DNA of 64,000 nt, taken from the NCBI GenBank assembly GCA_035610835.1, contig CM069450.1:33968971-34032970 (forward strand), written 5' to 3'. The number at the start of each line of letters is the position of its first letter. Within the stretch, counting starts at the first letter, position 1. Both the position numbers and the translations under genes were made by a program. This DNA comes from Ophiura sarsii. Its lineage: Eukaryota; Echinodermata; Ophiuroidea; Amphilepidida; Ophiuridae. The notes below the pieces were generated by a model, which was given only the letters and a program-made list of their open reading frames with translations, did not search any database and was not told where the DNA came from. Of the stretch, positions 1 through 10,803 are shown piece by piece.

Positions 1-824
1 TACACAACTCCAAATATGGTAGGTACAGCAGTACAGCCCTGAGACAATTATAACTAAATCGTCTCAGGTACAGTGTATACATTATGAGACTGAACGTATA
101 TAACATTCTTATTTTAGTTTATCGGTTTTGTTTTTTTTATCATAAAAATAACGCTTTTTGCTAGATTTATTTTAATCAAACAACAACAAATTTCCTCCTT
201 TAAACTCGCTGGCGAATCCAGCGAGTTGTGAATAATCACGTTTGTAATCATGCGCACTTGAAAATGTTAACGTGATGACCATACATACTTTAAGGTATGA
301 ATTAAGCCCTACCCTAACTATATATTATCGGTATCACAATATATAGAGCGTATCGGCTGAAAATCAGCTAAAAACCAATCAAATTGCCTATTGATATCCA
401 CAACTACACCTACTATATCAAAATATGTGATTGTTTTCAAAAAAATTCACATATTTGTTTTCCTCTCATAATGAGGAAAGACTTTCTCTGGACTCAAATC
501 TATTTTGACTGTATTTTCTGTAAAAAACATCACAGAACTTTACTCAATCATAATGGAAATCTTCTTACAATTGTTCAACATATTTGTTTTGATTTGGTTG
601 GCCTACCTGAATTACTTTCAGCGACTGCCAAATAGACTATGTTGTTACTGTACACGGGCGTTACACTATAGACGTCAGCCGTGGTCAGGGTCTGTACTAT
701 TGTCAGACTGGATGATGCGTCATCCTAACAAAACAAAATATATTAAAAATAACATTATATTAGATACAGTGCATTCGATACAGAACATTTGTCCGATGCA
801 AGAGTAATAATGTATTTATAAATC
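1..824. other. Gene-free stretch
   Basis: No coding exon, splice pair or conserved protein segment was recognised. The longest open frame (about 100 codons at 505-807) has no recognisable domain and an AT-driven composition. The only structured feature is the hairpin at 39-67. Confidence 0.5.
39..67. repeat. CTGAGAC hairpin, copy 1
   Basis: CTGAGAC at 39-45 is answered by GTCTCAG at 61-67, with an AT-rich loop that contains TTATAACTA. The same arms occur in a perfect palindrome at 46867-46902 and, as a variant, at 4336-4363. It is probably a tiny foldback repeat family. Confidence 0.5.
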
Positions 825-1040
825 AGGATTTGTACGGCATAGCCTCGGTCATTTGGTGGTTATCATAAACTGTGGCCCATACAGTGGTGAATCCAGCGCC
901 CCCCCCCCCAAAAAAAAAACACCACCAATTAATTAATTAAGTAATAAAATTAAAATTAAAAAAAATTATAAATCAGGATTAATATTATTATTGTAAAGCA
1001 TAGCTTCGGTCATTTGGTGGTTATCATAAACTTTGGCTGC
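825..1040. repeat. Direct repeat pair around a low-complexity insert
   Basis: A segment of about 55 bp containing CGGTCATTTGGTGGTTATCA is present near 825-880 and again near 968-1035. Between them lies a C-run followed by A/T-rich sequence. It looks like a local tandem duplication that has since diverged. Confidence 0.5.
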
Positions 1041-1963
1041 AGTACCATTTCAGTAAAAGGTAATATTTTCAATTGAGGGGCAGGCAGTGATTTGAAATCT
1101 TAATCATCTGGGTATTTACACATCATACAAGTCTTATAGTTCTATGCTTAGCTGTGTCTCAAATCACATCATAAAATAGTTTTAATCCACAGAGATGCCA
1201 CTGGGTGGTTTCAAAATTTCCTGAAAAGCCTGAAAATTTCAAATTCAATATATTTTTCACAAACATTACTATACTTTTTTACAGAAAAAATTTCATGAAA
1301 CTAAGAAAATTTGAACAAGATTCCCTGAAATCAGGAAATCTCCTTGAAAAGTGGTATCTCTGAATCCAGACTAATGACAAAGATCACAAATTTCAGCCTG
1401 TAAGCAAATAAACAAGGCTGGATCCATGCTTCTCCCTCTGGAATTATGATGGTCAAATTAGTTCAAAAATAGCAATTATTCCCACGCATTTTACCCCGTA
1501 GCTTATTTAAAGCCAAAATGTACAAGTTTCAATCAGGGTTTTAGCCAGGATTTGAAAGTTGCCCGCCCAAACTTCACACTACAGTAATACTTCTTTTGCA
1601 AACACTACTGTAATGATCTCTATGCGCCCAATTTTGTGCCCAATTGATGAATGATTCAATGAAATAAATGAGAAAGGTGTGTGTTTATAACAAATTGGGG
1701 ATGCATTTTGTTTATCATGTTTATTGCTTGTCCAAAACTGCGCGTCCATAAGACGGGTTGAGGATTTTCCCACCAGTCCACTTTAGAAAGACGGGTGTAT
1801 GTGTCGCTAGCTAAGCCTAAGAGCGTGACTTCAATTTTATGTGCGCATTTGTTCAGTAAGTAACAGTATGGTACTTTTGTCGGCAAATTAACTGGCAATT
1901 GGGTATGCCACTGATTTGAACAATGTGTACATCCTCTAAAATCAATTACTGCATGGAACCCCC
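1041..1963. other. Gene-free stretch
   Basis: Nothing recognisable as a gene or structured repeat. Short open frames on the minus strand near 1579-1898 overlap each other in different frames and match no family known to me. Confidence 0.45.
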
Positions 1964-2324
1964 TTTAAGGGTGGTGTTTACCCTTATAATATCCAATTTA
2001 TCTGTAGACACTTCTCTACGATCTTTTTTTTTTTCTCATAAAAATGTTTATTTATTTTTGACCAAAAAAGGTATAAAATTGCATTCTTTTAGTTTAAAAT
2101 ATATATATGCACTAGAGAAGTGTCTTTAGAGGATTGGTGCAATTTCTGCATTTCTTACCAAAAACTGATTTTGTTGCGTTGTCCGAAAAATGTTGATACC
2201 GCAAATGAATTCTCCGGCTCATTTCCTTTCCAAAAATGTATACTTTTATATACATCACATTATTATAGTTCAACAGTTATAGCGCTTGATAAATTTCATA
2301 TTATTAGGGTTAACACTCCCTTAA
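1964..2324. mobile_element. TTTAAGGG-ended MITE with a nested palindrome
   Basis: The element starts TTTAAGGGTGGTGTTTACCC and ends GGGTTAACACTCCCTTAAA. It is a diverged relative of the full-length copy at 22170-22698: both share the internal stretch around CCAAAAATGTATACTTTTAT and the tail around GATAAATTTCAT. A second insert, bounded by AGACACTTCTCTA and TAGAGAAGTGTCT (about 2006-2125), is nested in it. TTAA-type ends suggest a Kolobok- or piggyBac-like non-autonomous transposon. No coding capacity was seen. Confidence 0.65.
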
Positions 2325-2426
2325 AACCTACCCAAGAAAATATCTTGACTTCCTCCTGTGACTCGGCCGTGGTGCCATTGGTAGCGACAAAGTACAACAC
2401 ATCGTCTATGGTGAATGTTACTATGT

Positions 2427-3130
2427 CATAAGATGAGGAGACATCTAATGCTGCTATGGCATCTATCCTGGATAGATGGGAAATATCTATAAAGAAATAG
2501 GGGGGCGATTTGAATGAAAAGGTTATTTTTGAATATCTGATTTAATACTTGAAGAAGGTCTCTGATTGTCATAAGATGAGGAAACATCCAATGCTGCTAT
2601 GGCATCTATCCTGGATAGATGGTAGATATCTATACAGAAATAGGGGGGGGAACAGATTTGCATAAAAAGGTTATTTTTGAACGTCTGATTTTACTTTTGA
2701 AGAAGGTCTCTGATTGTCAGTCATAAGATGAGAAGATGTCCAATGCTGCTATGGCATCTATCCTGGATAGATGGTAAATATCTATACAGAAATAAGGGGG
2801 GGGGGAGATTTGAATGAAAAGGTTATTTTTGAATATCTTATTAACTTTTGAAAAATGTCTCTGATTGTCATAAGATGAGGAGACATCCAATGCTGCTATG
2901 GCATCTATCCTGGATAGATGGTAAATATCTATACAGAAATATGGGAGGGAACAGATTTGCATAAAAAGGTTATTTTTGAACGTCTGATTTTACTTTTAAA
3001 GAATGTCTCTGATTGTCATAAGATGAGGAGACATCCAATGCTGCTATGGCATCTTCCTGGATAGATGGGGTAAATATCTATAAAGACATAGGGGAGGGGG
3101 CAGATTTGAAAAGGTTATTTGTGATAACCT
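2427..3130. repeat. Five-unit minisatellite, unit about 140-150 bp
   Basis: Five consecutive units begin with CATAAGATGAG or a variant near 2427, 2570, 2722, 2869 and 3018. Each contains the short palindrome ATCTATCCTGGATAGAT, a G-run after GAAATA, and AAAAGGTTATTT. Open frames here on the minus strand merely reflect the repeat period. Unit lengths vary mainly through the G-run. Confidence 0.9.
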
Positions 3131-4436
3131 TTTGTGATTTAATCTTCTTAATGTTGTTTCATTAATTTGACATTTCACACCCACCTCATTTGTTTTGAGG
3201 ATTGCTGCTATAATCAGCATTAGAAATAAGAAAAATAATTTTAAGTTAATCTACAATTTTTTCAGTTGGTTCCTAATCTAATCAAGGAATATCATATTTT
3301 AGATTTTAAACAACTCTACAAATATGGGGAAGAAAATACATTCTCGGGGGTGAGAGTGAAAAATATACCTGCAGCCTCTTTAGTTTTGCTGGTCCCTTTA
3401 CTGAATTTATGAGCTTATCAATGCAGACGGACAAGGGGAATATTTGGTTGAGCTAACACACAAGAATAAGAATTTGTTTATTTGTTTCTGTGCTTGAACA
3501 TAGATAATTTGACTTCTTGGTGTATAAGAAAAATTCTTGGTTATCCGTCCAATAATCAACAAGGAAAATTTTGATCATTTTGGGTACACAGATTATCACT
3601 ATTTTTCAGTTGGACCTAATCTAATCAATGAATATCATATTTTAAACGAGCTGGCTGCTATGCTATGTCTACAATGAAATGTCTGTAACCCTGAATCAGA
3701 TACCTGTTAAGCAGATTATGTACTAAAGTTTGAAGAATACAATGTTAAGGAGATAGTACCTATAAATGCAGAAGCCGAATCCTCTGAAGCCAAATTTATT
3801 GATTAGAGGGGTAGGATTTTGAAGGACACAAAATTGAAAATAGTGAATTTCAACAAATTGCTGATATGCTGCCAGCACTATGTAGGTGCCATTTGATGTC
3901 ACACTCAGGTTTACAAGCTTTTTCTGCTTGGTTCCTCTGCGGCGCCGGCAATGGCTTGGTACTTTAGGCTGTACTTCGGTGCGTGTCCCTCCAACATGTT
4001 CGGTTGCAATATCGATACTCGCGGTACCTCAATGTTTGTTTAGGGTCATATTCCTCAGAGACTGCAAGCAACGAGGCTGGTGTTTTCTTTGGATCCAGAA
4101 CAAAAAAATCAAACCAATCACTGCACCCTTTATTGGCCATCTTTTGGTTGGTGACTTGACACTAGGTGTAAACCCACTGGTCTTAATACACATTTGGTCT
4201 AACATTAACAATACCCACCCATATTGTCTAACTCTAATTACCATATCATCTTAAACTTATTTTGTCTAATTTATAACCAATTTGTCTAATACCCATATTG
4301 TCTGAAACCATTTTACGGTCTTCACATCCATTAATCTGAGACTAGGTAAAAAATTAGTCTCAGCATTAATTGTATGTACCATGTCTACATTGTCAACATA
4401 ACAAACAGAGAAATTGTCTTAATTATTTATTGTGTA
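3131..4436. other. Gene-free stretch
   Basis: No gene is recognised. Near 4190-4320 the motif TTGTCTAA recurs about every 20-30 bp. Its complement recurs just after the gypsy element (7705-7820), which suggests that the retroelement split an older repeat of unknown type. A 122-codon frame at 3886-4254 has no recognisable domain. Confidence 0.4.
4336..4363. repeat. CTGAGAC hairpin, copy 2
   Basis: CTGAGACTA (4336-4344) pairs perfectly with TAGTCTCAG (4355-4363) over a 10-nt AT-rich loop. It has the same arm core as the hairpins at 39-67 and 46867-46902. Confidence 0.5.
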
Positions 4437-4863
4437 TAGACAATAACTCTCTAAGTGGTCTTTTCATCTGTTTGACATTTCAGATGTTGTTGTCAGGGTT
4501 CTAGCTAGGACGGGCGGCGCCGGGCGGGCCCGCCCACCACTGGGCTAGCCCGCCCGGCGCTGGGCCCGGAATTGGGCTGGGTTTTTTTTACAATTTGTGG
4601 ATAAAATCATTAAACTGCCTCATAAAACAAGAAATTATGTGTCAGGAACCCTCAAAGTGCATTAAAAACCAAAACTAAAAAGACATTAAGAAGGCCTCTG
4701 GATCCCATGCCATGATCCACTGCACTTCGTTCGCTACATTTTCTCCGTTCGCCGTCAGTAAATTTACCCGGTTCTAAAATGGTCCTGGCTAGAACCCTGG
4801 TTGTTGTCATTTGCTTGGCTACCATCATTGAACATCATTGAAATACCTACGGGTTATTATTTA
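4437..4863 (+). repeat. 5' LTR of gypsy element (interrupted)
   Basis: Without the nested MITE at 4494-4799 the LTR is only about 120 bp. It matches the 3' LTR through TTTTCATCTGTTTGAC and CATCATTGAACATCATTGAA. The ends are TA...TA rather than the usual TG...CA. Confidence 0.8.
4494..4799. mobile_element. hAT-like MITE nested in the 5' LTR
   Basis: The inverted ends are CAGGGTTCTAGCTAGGAC and GTCCTGGCTAGAACCCTG, flanked by a perfect 8-bp duplication GTTGTTGT (4486-4493 and 4800-4807). The 8-bp site and the CAGGG end are typical of hAT elements. The 306-bp element has no coding capacity. The interior starts with a strong GC-rich inverted stretch. A fragment of its right half (from CATTAAGAAG through CCATGCCATGATCCA) recurs near 42210-42290. 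Confidence 0.85.
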
Positions 4864-4927
4864 TGACGACAACATCGTAAACTCTGAGTAACATTATCCA
4901 TCAACCACCGTCGATAGCTGACAAAAC

Positions 4928-5290
4928 ATGCCTGTGATCGAGTGCCCCTTCCCGGAGTGCGCCTACAACACAGGTGACGTGGACGCACAGCTCGCCCTGG
5001 AACTCTTAAAGATACACGGCCTGGTCCACGCGAATATATAGGCGCCAAACCCACCCACACTACAGCAAGGGTCGAGAAAGATAACCGACCTGTGCTAGCC
5101 GTGGAAAGTACATCCGAGGACTGGAATTACTTCCTCACATGTTGGGCGAACTATGAAGAGGCAACCGAGATAACAGGAAAAACCCGGATCCTACAACTAC
5201 TTGAGTGCTGCGACAATAAACTCCGTTGAGACCTGACCCGCAACCCTGGGGGCTCACTCACAAACAAAAGCAAAGAGGATGTCCTAGTAA
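4928..5290 (+). pseudogene. Gag-like remnant of the gypsy element
   Basis: An ATG at 4928 opens a frame resembling the N-terminal Gag segment of short gypsy elements: an early Cys pair, then a Trp/Leu-rich helical stretch ending near 5230. Continuity needs a frame change near 5035, and a stop lies near 5227. The assignment rests mainly on its position between the 5' LTR and the integrase; by sequence alone it would be weak. Confidence 0.5.
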
Positions 5291-5428
5291 GTACTTACAT
5301 GTATGAAAAACCTAGCAATCAGAGCGGAAAATCACATGGTGACACACGCAAAGCTGCAAACAATGCAACAGGACCATGATGAACCCAGTTCGTGCCTTCA
5401 GCGCCGGCGTCCGTGGACAGGCTGACAC

Positions 5429-6330
5429 ATGCCAGTACACCGTCTCATGCCCAGAATTATGCAGAACAAAGAGCGGATTGTTAACCCACCAACACTGTGT
5501 GATGACTGCCTTCAGGCGCTGCACTCCGCCCACCAAGGCGCGTCCATGATGACTTCAAGAGCCAAGTCGTTAGTCTTCTGGCCAGATATCACAACAGCCA
5601 TAACAAATACCAGAGCAAGGTGCAGCCATTGTAATCGCATGGCGCCATCACAACCCTGCACCCCACCAATGCCATGTCTTGAACCGGCTTATTTACCCAT
5701 TTCAGTGTATCTGCGCAGATTACTTCCAGTACAAAGGCACCAACAACCTTGTGGTCGTCGACAGGTACTCCAACTGGCCCGTTGTCGAACGAGCCACTGA
5801 CGGGGCTGCCGGTCTCATTACCTGCTTAAATACGACGTATCTTTGCCACTTATGGCATCGCCGATGAAATTACATCAGACGGAGGCCCTGAATTCACAGC
5901 AACCACAACTCGCAACTTCCTTCAGCAGTGGGGTGTGCACCATTGGCTGTCATCCGTCGCCTTCCCCCACAGCAACTGCCGCGCTGAGGTAGGCGTTAAG
6001 ACTGTCAAGCGTATAATCACCGACAACACGGGACACAGCGGTACGCACCGGACCTGACATTGTCACCAGCTCAATGTGTCTTTGGCCGACCAATCAGGGA
6101 TTTTGTTCCAATTCATCCTGGCCGGTATACGCCACATTCCACCTGGCGCAATATGCTTACCGCCAGAGAAGAAGCATTACGCAATCCCCACTTCAAGCGA
6201 AGCGATGGTCTGAACACACTCGTCGGCTCCCGCCACTCAAAGTGGGCGACACAGTTTGTGTACAAAACCAAGTTGGTTTCCACCCCAGGAAATGGGACAA
6301 GACAGGCCTTGTGATACAGGTGTGACAATT
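5429..6330 (+). pseudogene. Integrase remnant of the gypsy element
   Basis: Successive segments in different frames correspond to an integrase. There is a zinc-binding HHCC-type region with a His and a closing Cys-x-x-Cys near 5520-5640. The catalytic core follows, with a DRYSNWP-type first-Asp motif near 5760 and a TSDGGPEF-type second-Asp motif near 5875. C-terminal sequence with a FGRPIRDF-type motif lies near 6085. At least two frameshifts separate these parts, so no intact enzyme is encoded. Family placement as Ty3/gypsy is from the motif order and spelling. Confidence 0.85.
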
Positions 6331-6414
6331 TGATCAATATATCGTACGGGTTGATGGCTCAGGTCGCTCAACATTGAGAAACAGAAAGTTCCTGCGGAAA
6401 TACACGCCTGTGCA

Positions 6415-6744
6415 TTGCCCAGACCCCGTAATTCAATACTTGACGACATGGCACAATCCAACTGCCGCCCATCCCCATTCCCATTGAAGGAGCGACACGA
6501 CAGTCCCATGCGCCCCGAGGACACCACAGAGACAAACACTCCCGCAAACACCCATCCTGACCATCCGATCATCCCAGCTACCCCAACCAACATAACGCTA
6601 CATGGCAAACCCAACAGCGAGTCTGTCACTCAGCCAGCTCCTGACACCCAATCTCTGCCTAAGTCTACACGACCTGCTATCGAGACACAGAGGGTACTAC
6701 CCGCGGCCCAATCGCACGCTACACCACCCGCAACAGGACCCTGA
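6415..6744 (+). other. Pro/Thr-rich open frame before the 3' LTR
   Basis: This 109-codon frame is rich in Pro, Thr and Ser and lies between the integrase remnant and the polypurine tract. It could be the disordered C-terminal tail of the polyprotein. It has no recognisable domain and could also be a by-product of biased composition. Confidence 0.35.
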
Positions 6745-6928
6745 ACGCCACAGCTAACTATGATTGATCCAGAAATGGCCAACGCTCAGCGACGATCCAC
6801 ACGTGTCAAGGGACCACCCTGAATGGACCAAGGACTATGTGACATTAAACTCTAGTCAAACATTTTCATACAGATTTCTCAGGCCCTGTCACATCTGTCA
6901 GCTGGACAGCAACTTGGGGGAGGGGAGA

Positions 6929-7700
6929 TAGACAATAACTCTCTATATGTGTGGTGGTATGGGAAAACCCGTCGGAAGTCGCTAGTGTTAATATTGAGAT
7001 ATCTGGGTCATACCAAAATATTCCTAACAAATGAGTTTCAAGTCAATTTTCCAACTTTGGTCCCAAGATAGAGATTATACCTTGAACATTAGTCTCCGGG
7101 AATTTTTTATGCAAAATTCCAGATGTTAAGTTTATTTTAGTACTTTTCTGAACCGTGTTTATCAAATTGTATGTGTAAAATGCTATGTTTACGTAAAATT
7201 ACATTGTTACCATGGTAACCACTTGTGAATTCCGACAATGCATTGTAACGATTTTGAAAGTGAAGAACTTACAATTGTTAAAAATATCGCCAAAAACTAG
7301 GTTCATACCAAAAGTCCTTTTCATATGACAAGCTATTCTGTGTGATATAACAATGTAGTTTTATTATTATTAGAGCATTTAAAAGATTTTGTGTACACCT
7401 TTGAATTGCCAGTTTCAATTTTTAGTGTTGCGTTTAAACTTGCCGACTTTAAAATACTATAACTGTAGTTCTAGATGGAATTTCTGAAAAATTTAAGCAT
7501 TCCTATACTCAGTAGAGTATGAAGCTCTCTGCCAAAGAAAAAAACCAAGTTGCTAGAACATGACCATGTGAAGGGTTTTTCCATGCCACCACACATATTA
7601 TAACTCTTGTTCTTTTCATCTGTTTGACGTTTCAGACGTTGTCGTCATTTGCTTGACTACCATCATTGAACATCATTGAAATACCTAAGGTTATTATTTA
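6929..7700 (+). repeat. 3' LTR of gypsy element (interrupted)
   Basis: It starts directly after the polypurine tract and ends GGTTATTATTTA before the 5-bp GTGTA duplication. It differs from the 5' LTR by a few substitutions and by a different nested insert (about 6945-7600). Confidence 0.8.
6945..7600. mobile_element. MITE nested in the 3' LTR
   Basis: The ends ATATGTGTGGTGGTATGG and CCATGCCACCACACATAT form an inverted repeat of about 25 bp with few mismatches. The interior is AT-rich and non-coding. The insertion interrupts the LTR just after AATAACTCTCT, and ATAACTCT is repeated on the right side. The exact duplication is ambiguous. Confidence 0.7.
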
Positions 7701-7705
7701 GTGTA

Positions 7706-8090
7706 GACAAATTGGAATTAGACTAGCTAGGCCCTAGGCTATATCATATGGTTTTAGACCAATTTGGATTAGACGAACAGGGCATTATTATCCCAAATGG
7801 GCTTAGACTATAGGGGGATAGACCATAGACCCAATGGTGGCTATACTACCATTCATGCTTCACTATACTATAGCCACAACATCCTCTATAAACACACGAC
7901 GTCACGAAAATCACATTTTGAAATCAAGATTTTCACATCAAATATAATTGAAATCTATCAAAATGCACTCACATGTTGTTCCTAGAACTCTTAGTAATAC
8001 ATTGAGTTCAATTATTTTGATCAAGCATCTTCATTTTGGGGGAAATATTGAGGTGAAAAAATGGCAGTGCTGACACTCAATGTGAATTTC
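7706..8090. other. Gene-free stretch
   Basis: Contains several TTAGAC motifs that mirror the TTGTCTAA motifs left of the gypsy element. No gene signal. Confidence 0.4.
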
Positions 8091-8935
8091 GCGACCTCGT
8101 GAGTCTATGGAGGGTAGTTCTTGGTTCTTGGTTGGTTGTCCTCCGTAGTACTCGGCAGGGAAGTCATAACAGGAGGTGGGTGGTCACTGGGGGGGGGCGG
8201 TTAAAATAAGGGGATGCTCTGTTTGAAGGAGGTCGTGGAGGGCTTGATGATGGTGGATTGGGGGAGTTTGTTCCAGTCAGTGATTGTACGAGGGGAAAAT
8301 GAATTTGTAAATGATGCCAGTTTGGTGTTGTAGAGTTTGAATTGTTGGTCATGTCCTCTCCTTACGCGGTCCATCTTTGGGGCGATGTATAAGTCCTGGA
8401 GATGTCTAGTTGGTCATGGTGAATTTTATAGAGGCAGGTCAGTCTGTGTGCACGCCTGCGATCTTGAAGGCTGTTCCAGTTTAGACTTTTTAGCATCTCA
8501 GTGACACTAGCTGTGCGAGAGTAGTTTTTTGAAGTGAAGCGGACTGCTTTGCGTTGGATTTTTTCTAATTTGTTGATGTTTTTGGCGCAGTGGGGATCCC
8601 ATGCAGCTACACCATATTCCAGGCGAGGTCTTACCAGGGTTTGGTTCAGTTTTTCCTTGATGTTTGATGATGCCTGATGAAAGTTTCTTTTTAGGAAACC
8701 GAGTAGCCTGGAAGCTTTCGATGCTGCATATTGGCTTTTTGTGTTCCACTTTAGATTGTCTTGAATGTGAACTCCATGATATTTGCAGGATTTTGTTGGT
8801 TTTAAGGTGGTCCCAGTCATAGTGTTGACAGCGGCGAGTCCCAGCCCTCTCTGATATGAGTTGGAAATGAGGTCATGCAAATAGCACTGACCGCGACACT
8901 CATCGATATGGTAATCGATAGCTGCGGCATTGATA
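8091..8935 (-). pseudogene. 3' end of a non-LTR retrotransposon (LINE) reverse transcriptase
   Basis: Reading on the minus strand, a frame of about 190 residues matches the C-terminal thumb and post-RT region of CR1/Jockey-clade LINE reverse transcriptases. Landmarks are a GVHIQDNLKW-type segment, then ASRLLGFLKRN, then RPRLEYGVAAWDPH, LEKIQRKAVRF and finally RRAHRLTCLYKI. These are hallmark spellings of that group. The frame closes near 8362 and a short 3' tail with TCCTCCGTAGTACT (plus-strand spelling) continues to about 8091 without poly(A). The palm with its catalytic Asp pair is absent, so it is a 5'-truncated copy, the usual fate of LINE insertions. The truncation point coincides with the start of the 941-bp tandem duplication. 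Confidence 0.88.
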
Positions 8936-10803
8936 GCTTTAATAATACTATGATTGGTATGCTTGTATTTCATAGACGTCGCACAAAAGATGATTGGTGC
9001 ATATTGTATCTATTGTAATACCAATGGGACGTTCAGCCAGGTTTGAACATCTGACTCTTGTCTCCATAGTGGTAGTAATAGTGATATAGTGATAGTATAG
9101 TGGTACCGTGTATCGAAGATACACTTGCACTATATGGTACCGATTGGGACTAGATAGACCAGAGTAGGTCACTACACAGGCCATAGATGTTTTTTTGCTA
9201 AACCAAATGATTACAAACAATTTAATCATATATACTTGAGTAGAAAGCAGTATGCCGATGATGGGTTAGCTTTTTAGGTTTTTTTAAAAAATGTATGCAT
9301 TATTTTTGATTCACAAAGCCAAAAAAAAAGGCAAGCAAACGTCACTGCCAATGGCCCAATATCATACAATAGACAAAACTTTTGCTTGATACTGAGTGGA
9401 TGTCTCGGACACACCCCTCACACACCCCTTGTATTTAATTGGCTACAAGTACCTATGACATCATTTTGGCTAGTGAGCTCCCCCAGATATAGTGCTGGGA
9501 GATATCAAGCCTCCCAACACCAAAATCACCAACTGCCTGCCCTTCATCTCTTCAACAAACATCATAATTTGCTTAATTAAAACAGGAAATCAAACTTAAA
9601 TTAAACCTTTCCCCAGCAGATTTTTATTCCATTGGAACAATTATTTTGGGTTTCAAACATGAAAAATAGTGAATTTATTACGCATTTTGTCTTGGTGGCC
9701 ATGTTTGCCCACTATATCAGTGGGCTAATTTGGACACCTCCTAGACCTAGGATTGAATATCATGAGATGACATGTTTACACTACATGTTTAATATGAACG
9801 GCTCGGCTCACAGATAAGCGCTGGTCTACCTTCTTCTTCTTCTTCTTCTTCCAAAATAGTACCTGCGGCATTGATAGCTTTAATAATACTATGATTGGTA
9901 TGCTTGTATTTCATAGACGTCGCACAAAAGATGATTGGTGCATATTGTATCTATTGTAATACCAATGGGACGTTCAGCCAGGTTTGAACATCTGACTCTT
10001 GTCTCCATAGTGGTAGTAATAGTGATATAGTGATAGTATAGTGGTACCGTGTATCGAAGATACACTTGCACTATATGGTACCGATTGGGACTAGATAGAC
10101 CAGAGTAGGTCACTACACAGGCCATAGATGTTTTTTTGCTAAACCAAATGATTACAAACAATTTAATCATATATACTTGAGTAGAAAGCAGTATGCCGAT
10201 GATGGGTTAGCTTTTTAGGTTTTTTTAAAAAATGTATGCATTATTTTTGATTCACAAAGCCAAAAAAAAAGGCAAGCAAACGTCACTGCCAATGGCCCAA
10301 TATCATACAATAGACAAAACTTTTGCTTGATACTGAGTGGATGTCTCGGACACACCCCTCACACACCCCTTGTATTTAATTGGCTACAAGTACCTATGAC
10401 ATCATTTTGGCTAGTGAGCTCCCCCAGATATAGTGCTGGGAGATATCAAGCCTCCCAACACCAAAATCACCAACTGCCTGCCCTTCATCTCTTCAACAAA
10501 CATCATAATTTGCTTAATTAAAACAGGAAATCAAACTTAAATTAAACCTTTCCCCAGCAGATTTTTATTCCATTGGAACAATTATTTTGGGTTTCAAACA
10601 TGAAAAATAGTGAATTTATTACGCATTTTGTCTTGGTGGCCATGTTTGCCCACTATATCAGTGGGCTAATTTGGACACCTCCTAGACCTAGGATTGAATA
10701 TCATGAGATGACATGTTTACACTACATGTTTAATATGAACGGCTCGGCTCACAGATAAGCGCTGGTCTACCTTCTTCTTCTTCTTCTTCTTCCAAAATAG
10801 TAC
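8922..10803. repeat. Perfect-looking 941-bp tandem duplication
   Basis: Positions 8922-9862 and 9863-10803 appear identical over their whole length, including the A-run, the T-run and a TTC microsatellite at the unit's end. The junction sequence changes only at the outer edges (GATAG before copy 1, CAACTTC after copy 2). Inside each unit are short inverted segments (GTGGTACCGTGTATCGAAGATACAC) but no recognisable gene. The short open frames in the two copies are identical to each other and are not supported by any protein similarity. Confidence 0.93.

Larger units (their letters stand above)
4437..7700 (+). mobile_element. Ty3/gypsy-type LTR retrotransposon, internally deleted
   Basis: Two LTRs beginning TAGACAATAACTCTCT and ending TTATTATTTA flank gag-like and integrase-like remnants. 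The 5-bp duplication GTGTA lies on both sides (4432-4436 and 7701-7705). A polypurine tract (GGGGGAGGGGAGA) sits immediately before the 3' LTR. No protease, reverse transcriptase or RNase H segment is visible between the gag-like part and the integrase, so a large internal deletion is inferred. Each LTR is interrupted by an unrelated MITE. The coding parts carry stops and frameshifts, so this is a dead or non-autonomous copy. Confidence 0.85.

Noticed and set aside
2717..2962. 81-codon minus-strand frame with internal repetition
   Set aside because: It reads through the minisatellite units and repeats with their period.
4029..4254. Overlapping frames on both strands before the gypsy element
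   Set aside because: Mutual shadows with no protein similarity.
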